64,000 bases of DNA from Occultella glacieicola. Lineage in GTDB: Bacteria; Actinomycetota; Actinomycetes; Actinomycetales; Beutenbergiaceae. Shown here piece by piece: positions 16,629-23,214 of the stretch. The position numbers and the translations under genes were made by a program. Under the pieces are notes generated by a model that did no database searches, was not told the origin of the DNA, and worked only from the letters and a program-made list of their open reading frames with translations. The stretch is taken from the NCBI RefSeq assembly GCF_004353825.1, contig NZ_SMNA01000005.1, positions 310,001 through 374,000 on the forward strand, written 5' to 3'. Position 1 is the first letter of the stretch, and each line of letters opens with the position of its first letter.

Positions 16629-17045
16629 TCAGTCGACGAGCCGGGAGGAGTCGAGCGAATCGGTGATCGTGGACGAGATCCGGGCGAAGAGCGTCTCGGG
16701 CCCCTGGAGCAGGCCCCGGTACTGCTCGGGCAGGTCCTCGGGGGCGAACACCGCCACCTCGGGTCGGCGGGTGACCCGGCCGCGCCTGTTCACGGCCATG
16801 CCGACGGCCGTGACCTCGTAGCGCCACCGGGGCTCGGCCAGCGGCAGCCCGGCGTCGTCGGTGACAAGCAGCGTGATCGCCTCGATGAGTTCGTCGACGA
16901 GGAGCTCGTTGCCCCACCGTGGGTGGGTGAGCCGGTCCCGGAGCTGCTCGGTGAGCGGGTGGACGATCGTCGCCGAGGCTCGCACGGTGGCCAGATCCCC
17001 ATCGATCGGACCCGTCCCATCCCCTCGCGTCGCTGCGGCGCTCAT
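16629..17045 (-). CDS. Conserved hypothetical protein
   Basis: A 138-residue soluble protein I do not recognise. It has an acidic amphipathic centre (NELLVDELIEAITLLVTDD), a basic turn RRGRVTRRPE and no signal peptide or membrane segment. GAAGGA lies 6 bases before the ATG at 17045; a GTG three bases upstream would add one residue. Third-codon G+C is like its neighbours, supporting real coding. Context gives no hint of function. Confidence 0.65.
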   Translation of the reverse strand: MSAAATRGDGTGPIDGDLATVRASATIVHPLTEQLRDRLTHPRWGNELLVDELIEAITLLVTDDAGLPLAEPRWRYEVTAVGMAVNRRGRVTRRPEVAVFAPEDLPEQYRGLLQGPETLFARISSTITDSLDSSRLVD

Positions 17046-17189
17046 CACTCGTCCTTCGTCTCGGTCAGGTCCGGCCCTGCCCCTGGTCGTCCCCCTGACC
17101 TCACGATACTTGCCCGCGACACCGCGCGCGCAACCCGGGCTCCCGCCGTGTGGGTGATGCCCGGGTGATTGGCCGCCGGGGACCCTCGC

Positions 17190-17885
17190 TCAGCGCTCGC
17201 CGGGCTCCCGGATCGCCACCCGAACGCCCCGGGCCCGGCCGAGGACCTCGGTCAGGACCTGCAGCCGCGGGTCGCCGATGTCGTGGAAGGACCGCCGGGG
17301 CAGGTCGACCACGGCGCGCAACCGCGGCTCGGCCAGGACCTGCGCCGCCAGCGCCCGGTCCCCGCCGAGGACCAGCCCGGCCCCGGCGGGCGGCACGGGA
17401 TGCTCGGCGAGCATCCGCACGACGTGACCGACGACCGCGGTGACCAGTTCGTCGGCCTGGTTGCCCCGCCGTCGGGCGAAGCGTTGCTGCGACCAGCCGC
17501 CCGCGGCCGTACGCGACTGCACGTAGCGGGTGCCGCTCTTGTGCGCGGTCAGGTCGGCGCCGTGCGCCCGCCCGACGGCGTACCCGCCACGGCGGAGCAG
17601 GATCAGGACGAGTTCGGCCGGGCCGTGCGCCCAGTCGGGCAGGCGGTCGAGGGCACTGGGGGGCTCGCCCGGCCAGGCCGTCAGGACGGCGGTGGCGCCG
17701 TCCCCGCCGAGCAGCACCACGCCGTCGGGCGGTGGTTCCGGGACGTGCGACCCGGCCGGTGCCGCGTCGCGGCCGGCTCCCGGCCGGACGAGGCGGGCGC
17801 CGTCGTGCCGTTCGGCGAAGCCCTCCACCCAGCGGGCCACCCGCGCGGGCGCTACCTCGAGGCGGCGTTCGGGGGCGTGGGGCAC
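17190..17885 (-). CDS. acVLRF1-type peptidyl-tRNA hydrolase / release factor
   Basis: A 231-residue protein matching the actinobacterial Vms1/ANKZF1-like release factor family (acVLRF1), which cleaves peptidyl-tRNA on stalled 50S subunits during ribosome rescue. The core KSGTRYVQSRTAAGGWSQQ with the following RFARRRGNQA carries the conserved Gln of the eRF1-like catalytic loop. The C-terminal DLPRRSFHDIGDPRLQVL is also typical. The GTG at 17885 has CATGAT 6 bases upstream, so it may be leaderless. No partner factor is nearby. Confidence 0.8.
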   Translation of the reverse strand: MPHAPERRLEVAPARVARWVEGFAERHDGARLVRPGAGRDAAPAGSHVPEPPPDGVVLLGGDGATAVLTAWPGEPPSALDRLPDWAHGPAELVLILLRRGGYAVGRAHGADLTAHKSGTRYVQSRTAAGGWSQQRFARRRGNQADELVTAVVGHVVRMLAEHPVPPAGAGLVLGGDRALAAQVLAEPRLRAVVDLPRRSFHDIGDPRLQVLTEVLGRARGVRVAIREPGER

Positions 17886-17920
17886 GCACCGATCATGGCA
17901 GGTGGGCCGGTCGCCGCCGG

Positions 17921-18529
17921 TCAGCGCGCCTCGTGGACCCGGGTGCGCAGCGCGGTGATCAGGCCCGAGAGCGCCGGGACCGGGTCGGTGTGCACGAGGT
18001 CGCCGTCGGTGCGGTACCGGTGCACGTGCAGCTGCCCATGCACCCGGGTGACGTCCTCGGTCCACTCGGGTTCGCGGACCAGGTCGCCGACCGCCCCCCG
18101 GTCGAGTTCGGTCCGCTCGGCGGTGGTCGCCCCGGAGGCATCCGTGGTGAGCATGACGTCACGGAGTTCGCCGGTGTGCAGCAGCCAGAGCTCGCGGACC
18201 CGGCGCCCGACCTCCGGGCCGACGCGCTCACCCCTGCCGTCGGCGACATAGCGCTCCTCCACGGGGGTCCCGAACACCCGCCACCCGTCGATCGGCTCGC
18301 GTCGCTCCATGGTGGGGACCCGAACGGACTCGCCGAGCTGGTGCCAGCCGAACTGCTCGGCCGAGTGCGCCGGCCGATACTCCTGGGCCAGCCACTCGTC
18401 CCGCGGCACCCGGGCCGCCTCCAACTCGTGGGCGACCTTGCGAGCGAAGGCGAGCACATGCGCGAACGCGGTGGCCTCGTCCGGCTCCGCCGCCTTCAGA
18501 TCGCTGGATTGTTCGACCGTCTCCGACAT
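17921..18529 (-). CDS. Conserved hypothetical protein
   Basis: A 202-residue soluble protein that I do not recognise. It is rich in Glu, Arg and Trp, with an N-terminal helix (HVLAFARKVAHELEAA) and a beta-rich second half (ERYVADGRGERVGPEVG). An AGGAGG sits 5 bases before the ATG at 18529, which fixes the start. It lies upstream of the acVLRF1 gene on the same strand with a 35-base gap, though that gene seems to have its own promoter. Confidence 0.65.
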   Translation of the reverse strand: MSETVEQSSDLKAAEPDEATAFAHVLAFARKVAHELEAARVPRDEWLAQEYRPAHSAEQFGWHQLGESVRVPTMERREPIDGWRVFGTPVEERYVADGRGERVGPEVGRRVRELWLLHTGELRDVMLTTDASGATTAERTELDRGAVGDLVREPEWTEDVTRVHGQLHVHRYRTDGDLVHTDPVPALSGLITALRTRVHEAR

Positions 18530-18674
18530 GACGCCTCCTGCGCTGGTGGCTTCGATTTCGAGTCTCCCACAGGGGCGCACGCGGCGCAGGTGCATCTGCC
18601 CGACGGCGCGTCACCGGGCGCCGCGTCCGCCTGACCCGACGTGCGGGTCGGGTAGGGACCAACGGCAGGTCGCG

Positions 18675-19496
18675 TCAGGGGAGCTGGGCCCCGACGAACC
18701 CGTGGCCGTCGCCGATGGCGCCGGTGAGGAGCGGGACCGACTCGCCGGCGCCGACTTCGGCGGCGATCCGGACGTCCTCGCCGTGGCCGGCGGCGGTGAG
18801 TTCGCGCCCGCTGGCGAGGTCGGCCAGCAAACCCTCCCAGCCGGCGGCGGCCGACGCCGCGCGCGCCGCGAGATAGGCGTCCCGGGCCGCCCGCGCCTCG
18901 GGCGAGCACCCACCCGGGGTGCCGTCCGGGCGGGCCGCAGCACCGCCGTCGGGCAGGGCGGTGGCGAACGCGTCGACGACCGCACCCGCACCCCAGAGGT
19001 CCTCGACGGCGGGCCGCAGCGTGTCGTCCGGCCAGCGCTCACCGGCGGCGATCACGAGCACGTCCACGTCCCGCGCGGCGGCCCACCGGCCGACCGTCGT
19101 GGCGTTGCGCAGGCACCCGGCGACCACCCGCGCACCGGCGGACTGCAGCCGGTGGGAGATCGTGGCGCCGTTCGGCGAGGGCAGCACCACCTTGCGGACG
19201 TCGCCGGCCCGGCGCAGCGAGCCCGGCGCGAGGCTGACCTGCCCGGGCGAGGCCTCGTCCCGGCGCACCGCGAGCGCGGCCCCGTGCCGCCGGGCATGGT
19301 CGGCGGCATCGCCGCGGGCCCAGGGGTAGGGCAGCACCTCGACGCCGAGGTCCGCGGCGACCGAGACGGTGGTGCTGAAGCTGAGCACGTCCACGACCAC
19401 GGCGATCCCGCCGGGCCGGATCAGGGCGGCGCCGGCATGGCCCCACTCGAAGCGGATCCGGGCGCCGGCCTGGGTGTGCGCCGGGTCGATGCTCAC
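18675..19496 (-). CDS. 2-phosphosulfolactate phosphatase family protein (ComB-like)
   Basis: A 273-residue ComB-family protein. The family enzyme converts 2-phosphosulfolactate to sulfolactate, a coenzyme M precursor step in methanogens; many bacteria carry a homologue without making coenzyme M. Visible hallmarks are VVVDVLSFSTTVS near residue 35, LPSPNGATISH and VAGCLRNATTVG, and AAGERWPDD. Its GTG start overlaps the stop of the MFS gene by 4 bases, so it is translationally coupled to a transporter. No comA or comC is present. The true substrate is open. Confidence 0.8.
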   Translation of the reverse strand: MSIDPAHTQAGARIRFEWGHAGAALIRPGGIAVVVDVLSFSTTVSVAADLGVEVLPYPWARGDAADHARRHGAALAVRRDEASPGQVSLAPGSLRRAGDVRKVVLPSPNGATISHRLQSAGARVVAGCLRNATTVGRWAAARDVDVLVIAAGERWPDDTLRPAVEDLWGAGAVVDAFATALPDGGAAARPDGTPGGCSPEARAARDAYLAARAASAAAGWEGLLADLASGRELTAAGHGEDVRIAAEVGAGESVPLLTGAIGDGHGFVGAQLP

Positions 19497-20725
19497 AGGA
19501 TCCCGGCCCGACGGCGGGTGGTCCGGTTCGCGTGCTCCGACCAGCGGGGTACCCAGCGCCACAGGGCGAGCGCGGCCACGGCGCCGAGGGCGCCCATCGT
19601 CGCGATCCCGGCCGCGAGCGACCCGAGCGCGGTCCCGGCGGAGACCACGAGCGGCCCGGAGGCGCTGCCGGAGTCGGAGAACAGCCGCCAGATGCCGAGG
19701 TACTGGGCCCGCTCGGCCGGTGGTGCGGTGTCCGCGCCGAGGGTCATCAGGATGCCGGAGCCGATGCCGTTGCCGAAGCCCATGACCATGGCCACGATGC
19801 TGATGCTGACGAGGCCCTCGGTGAAGGTCAGCGCGATCATCGCGGCGCCCATGACGAGCATCGACGGGATCGCCACCCAGAGCCGACCGAACCGGTCCAT
19901 GACCTTGCCGGCCGGGTAGAACAGCAGCATGTCGACGGCGCCGGAGATCCCGAACACGAGGGCGGTGGCGGAGGGTTCGAAGCCGAGGTGTTCGGTCCAC
20001 AGGGGCAGGACCGTCTGGCGGGCGCCACGGACCGCGCCGACGAGCAGCACGGCCACGCCCAGGGTGCGGAACACCGGCAGGTACTCGGCGAACACGGTCC
20101 GCATCGGACGGCGCGGTGCCGCGTCCCGGGCGGCGACCGTGCGTTCGTGCGCCACCTCCGGCGCGAGGATCACCACCACGGCCGCGAGCAGGGACGTGCC
20201 CACCCCGAGCCAGTAGGCGTTCGCGGTGTCCGCGCCGCCGTGGACCAGTGCGGCGCCGGCGAACGGGCCGATGAACAGCCCGATCCGGGCCACGCCGCCG
20301 AGCGTGGACAGCGCCCGGGCCCGGCGCAGTGGGTGGATCACCTCGGTCAGGTAGGACTGCCGGGCGAGGGTGTACACCGAGTTCGTGGCACCCACGAGCA
20401 GCACGCCGACGCCGATCACGAGCAGGTTCGGTGCGAGCGCCAGGGTGGCCATGCCGCCCATCGCCACCACCGACGAGCCGATCATGGCCCGGCGGTCCCC
20501 GAACCGGGCGGCAAGCATCCCGGCGGGCACATCGGCGAGGATCTGCCCGATCGGCAGCAGCGCGGCCACCAGTGCCGCGGTGGCCAGATCCGCGCCGAGG
20601 CCGATCGCGGTGACCGCGATGAGCGGCAGCATCGCGCCCACGCCGATCTCGAACAGCAACGAGGGCAGGTACACGCCGGGGATCATCGATCGCAGGGACG
20701 TGGTGTGCTCGGGGGTCGGTGTCAT
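19493..20725 (-). CDS. MFS transporter
   Basis: A 410-residue major facilitator with twelve predicted helices. The motif-A-like loop LAARFGDRRAMIG follows helix 2, and MDRFGRLWVAIPS lies at the matching place in the second half. Most relatives are drug or metabolite exporters. ATG 20725 was chosen; a GTG at 20746 would add seven residues, and neither start has a clear Shine-Dalgarno. The stop overlaps the ComB-like gene by 4 bases. Coupling suggests the pair acts on one compound, possibly an organic sulfonate, but this is inference. Confidence 0.85.
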   Translation of the reverse strand: MTPTPEHTTSLRSMIPGVYLPSLLFEIGVGAMLPLIAVTAIGLGADLATAALVAALLPIGQILADVPAGMLAARFGDRRAMIGSSVVAMGGMATLALAPNLLVIGVGVLLVGATNSVYTLARQSYLTEVIHPLRRARALSTLGGVARIGLFIGPFAGAALVHGGADTANAYWLGVGTSLLAAVVVILAPEVAHERTVAARDAAPRRPMRTVFAEYLPVFRTLGVAVLLVGAVRGARQTVLPLWTEHLGFEPSATALVFGISGAVDMLLFYPAGKVMDRFGRLWVAIPSMLVMGAAMIALTFTEGLVSISIVAMVMGFGNGIGSGILMTLGADTAPPAERAQYLGIWRLFSDSGSASGPLVVSAGTALGSLAAGIATMGALGAVAALALWRWVPRWSEHANRTTRRRAGIL

Positions 20726-20827
20726 CGCGGGGTCATCGTCTCGCACCGGCCCGGTCCGGCGCGCGGCGGGTCAGGTGGCAAGACGGTCCGCCCCGTGTGG
20801 CCGAACCATCGGCAGTACCCACGCGAA

Positions 20828-20866
20828 GGGCCCGTGGGAACACCGAGATGGTGTCCACACGGGCCC
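20828..20866. terminator. Strong hairpin terminator of the repeat-peptide gene
   Basis: GGGCCCGTG (20828-20836) pairs with CACGGGCCC (20858-20866) and the stem continues with two mismatches to a GAGAT loop. It begins 16 bases past the stop of the repeat-peptide gene on the minus strand and separates that gene from the MFS gene. Confidence 0.75.
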
Positions 20867-20881
20867 CCGGGACCTCGAAGG

Positions 20882-21163
20882 TCAGATGAGTTCGTCGCCC
20901 CAGCCGTTGCGGATCAGTTCGTCACCCCAGCCGGCGCGGATCAATTCGTCGCCCCACCCGTTGCGGATCAGTTCGTCGCCCCAGCCGGCGCGGATCAGTT
21001 CGTCGCCCCACCCGTTGCGGATCAGTTCGTCGCCCCAGCCCGTGGCGACGGAACCGTCATCCTGCGTGGCGGCGATGGCGGCAGGGGCAATAGCGACAAG
21101 TCCGAGTGCGGCGGCAGCAGCGACGGCGGCGACTCGGACTCTTAAGCGGAAAGACTTCTGCAT
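20882..21163 (-). CDS. Secreted nonapeptide-repeat protein (GWGDELIR repeats)
   Basis: A 93-residue protein of no family I recognise. A basic N-terminus and hydrophobic core form a Sec signal peptide with likely cleavage after APAAIA (residue 31). After ATQDDGSVAT, residues 42-93 are six tandem units of GWGDELIR followed by alternating Asn and Ala, the last cut to GWGDELI at the C-terminus. The DNA repeats at 27 and 54 bases almost without silent change, so the array is young or homogenised. ATG 21163 has AAGGAG 8 bases upstream, and a strong hairpin follows. It has its own promoter region and no modifying enzyme beside it. It could be a surface or matrix peptide, a bacteriocin or a modified-peptide precursor. 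Confidence 0.75.
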   Translation of the reverse strand: MQKSFRLRVRVAAVAAAAALGLVAIAPAAIAATQDDGSVATGWGDELIRNGWGDELIRAGWGDELIRNGWGDELIRAGWGDELIRNGWGDELI

Positions 21164-21226
21164 GTTCAGGGCTCCTTGAGACGGGGTAAGGCGCATGGTT
21201 GTCCACAACTGTGGCTTGCACGATCA

Positions 21227-21232
21227 AATCTA
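21227..21232 (-). promoter_or_regulatory. Possible -10 box of the repeat-peptide gene
   Basis: On the minus strand TAGATT lies 63 bases before the ATG, giving a leader of about 55 bases. A DnaA-box-like TTGTCCACA (21199-21207) lies inside that leader. Both are weak, single-motif calls. Confidence 0.3.
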
Positions 21233-21328
21233 CCCCAGGGGGCACCTTTGGGCGAGCCCTCGTTATCACACCTGTGGGCGATCCACGAAACGCTTCGTGG
21301 GCCCGCGACCCCGGTCGAGCCGGGTGTC

Positions 21329-22249
21329 TCAATCCGTCGGCGTCTGCTCGCCACCCGACTCGGGTGCGACCTCCGCGTCCGCCACGGGGGCCGGTTCCGC
21401 ATCCGCCACGGTTGCCGGTTCCGCTACAGGCGCCGCCTCCGCGCCGTCCGTCGTCAACGGTTCGGTGGCGACGACCTCGATGTCGGCCTCGTCCAGGTGT
21501 GGCGCGCTCTGCTGCCACTCGTGCCCCTGCGGCGGGACGTCGGTCTCGGAGTGGGCACCGCAGCCGTGATCGAGGGAGACCACCTTGCCGTCGTCGGGTG
21601 ACCACTCGTTGGCGCAGACCCCGAAGACGGTCCCGAGCGACCCGGCGATCCGGACGATGAAGCCACAGTCGGCGCAGTTGGCGCCGGCCGCCTTGGTGCC
21701 CGCGGTGTCCGGGCCCTGCGGGCCCGAGTACCACCGGGTGGCGGCAGCGTCGATCGCCCGACGGTTCATGACCCGGTCACGGCCGAGGCCGAGCTCCGTG
21801 ATCGCGACCCGTGCCTCCTCCGGGTCGGCTGAGGTCAGGTAACCCCGCTCGAGCCGATCGTCCTCGGCCACGTAGGGCAGCCGGTCGGTCGGCCCCAGAT
21901 CGCCCGGCGCCAGCCGCTCCGCCCAGGGCAGCCAGTCCGGAGCCAGCAGGGCGCCGTCACCGGGCAGCAGCCCGCTCTCGCAGACCGTGGCGGTCCGGGA
22001 CCTCGAGATCCGGGACATGGTCACATACCAGCGCCAGCCCTCGTAGCCGGGCGAGGTGGCCGCGAAATAGTGCGTCGCGAGCCGCTCCGCCTCGAGCACC
22101 ATGCCGAGGTGGTCACCGACGTCCTTGGCGCCCGCCTCCAGCAGCGTGTCGCGGGCCTGCTCGACGGCGCCAGCGAGGACGGCATCCTTGGCCGGCCGAC
22201 GGGCGCCGGCCGTGGTGGTGGTTGATGGCACGGTGAAGGTCTCCGTCAT
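21329..22249 (-). CDS. DUF3027 protein
   Basis: A 306-residue protein of the actinobacterial DUF3027 family, function unknown. The core has two Cys pairs that may bind zinc: NCADCGF and GVCANEWS, then DHGCGAHSE. The last 60 residues are a low-complexity tail of Ala, Glu, Pro and Val in short repeats of the PVADAE kind. It lies 5 bases after the cold-shock gene stop in the same direction. The DUF3027 - cold-shock - helicase-associated order is a common actinobacterial arrangement. Confidence 0.82.
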   Translation of the reverse strand: MTETFTVPSTTTTAGARRPAKDAVLAGAVEQARDTLLEAGAKDVGDHLGMVLEAERLATHYFAATSPGYEGWRWYVTMSRISRSRTATVCESGLLPGDGALLAPDWLPWAERLAPGDLGPTDRLPYVAEDDRLERGYLTSADPEEARVAITELGLGRDRVMNRRAIDAAATRWYSGPQGPDTAGTKAAGANCADCGFIVRIAGSLGTVFGVCANEWSPDDGKVVSLDHGCGAHSETDVPPQGHEWQQSAPHLDEADIEVVATEPLTTDGAEAAPVAEPATVADAEPAPVADAEVAPESGGEQTPTD

Positions 22250-22254
22250 GGGTC

Positions 22255-22638
22255 TCAGGCGTCGAACTCGTCAGCCACGACACGTAGCATCTTGGCCACC
22301 TTGGTGGCCTCGGCCTTGTCCGGGTAGCGGCCGGACCGGAGCCTGTTGCCGGCCCGGTCGAGCAGCTTGATCAGGTCCTCGACGATCGGGCCCATGTCCT
22401 CGGCGGGGCGGCGGTGCGCCCGCGCCACGGAGGGAGCTGCTTCGAGGATCTTCACCGAGAGCGCCTGCAGGCCGCGGCGGCCGTCGGCCACTCCGAACTC
22501 GACGCGTGTGCCGGGCTTGGGCGCCGGTGTCTCGGCGGGCATCGCGGAGGCATGCAGGAAAACCTCACCGCCGTCGTCGGACGCGATGAATCCGAAGCCG
22601 CGGTCGGCGTCGAAGAACTTGACCTTGCCGGTGGGCAC
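22255..22638 (-). CDS. Cold-shock domain protein with C-terminal helical extension
   Basis: A 127-residue protein. Residues 1-65 are a cold-shock domain that binds single-stranded RNA or DNA, with RNP1 as RGFGFI and RNP2 as VFLH. The remaining 60 residues form a charged helical extension (VEDLIKLLDRAGNRLRSG) found in actinobacterial long Csp proteins. Start is GTG 22638, with AGGGAT about 5 bases upstream. The spacing of 5 bases to DUF3027 implies cotranscription. Confidence 0.88.
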   Translation of the reverse strand: MPTGKVKFFDADRGFGFIASDDGGEVFLHASAMPAETPAPKPGTRVEFGVADGRRGLQALSVKILEAAPSVARAHRRPAEDMGPIVEDLIKLLDRAGNRLRSGRYPDKAEATKVAKMLRVVADEFDA

Positions 22639-23214
22639 GAAGATCCCTGACTCTCTTGGGTGTCCGTGAACGGTGTGTTCGGGAACGTTGGCTGCGTGGA
22701 CGCGGGCGCGCCGAAGTGCGCTGGTACGCGTGCTGCAGCGTCGAGTTTACCCGCACGAACCCCGATTACCGCTCCACTATCCCCCGACCGCGGCTCACCC
22801 GCGCCCGCCCGCCGTCGAGCGTGGGGTGAGGGGCCAACCTCACCCACCCATCACCCGCGCACCCGCACCGACGCCCGACGGCCCTGCGGGAGGGTGGGTC
22901 CCGTCCCGCCACCGACCTCGAGGCCCACCATGAGCACCAGTGCCCGGATCCGCCACCGCGCGGTCCCGGTCCCCACCAGCCCGGAGGTCGAGCGCGACCG
23001 CGCCGACACCCGGCCTGCCGACGCCCCGTCCACGGCCCCGTATCCGCGGACCGAGCCGACAGCGGCCACGAGCCCGGCCACGGCGGCGGTGCGGCTGCGC
23101 TGACCGTGGACCCGCCCGGGTCCGGTGCGGCGTCATCAGCGTCGAGGCTCGATCCGGAACTGCAGGGGCTGCACACGACCCGCGCCTTCCCGGGCCACCC
23201 GTAGAATTGCGCGG
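22639..23214. other. Intergenic region without a confident gene
   Basis: These 576 bases separate the divergent cold-shock and helicase-associated genes. A 57-codon frame (22930-23103, plus strand, MSTSARIRHRAVPV) is Pro/Thr/Arg-rich, has no Shine-Dalgarno and no recognised domain, so it is not called. The region just before the cold-shock start probably holds its promoter and leader. No RNA gene was recognised. Confidence 0.5.
23202..23207 (+). promoter_or_regulatory. -10 box TAGAAT of a leaderless gene
   Basis: TAGAAT ends 7 bases before ATG 23215, where no Shine-Dalgarno is present. The transcript would start at the A of the ATG. Confidence 0.55.

Noticed and set aside
18675-19496. Coenzyme M biosynthesis
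   Set aside because: Only a ComB-like gene is present, without ComA, C, D or E.
20882-21163. Lanthipeptide, graspetide or other modified-peptide cluster
   Set aside because: No LanB/M/C, ATP-grasp, radical-SAM or YcaO gene lies nearby and the precursor has a Sec signal. A remote enzyme cannot be excluded.
22930-23103. 57-codon small gene MSTSARIRHRAVPV...
   Set aside because: No Shine-Dalgarno or -10 box at useful spacing, low-complexity product and no relatives known to me. It may be real but cannot be supported.
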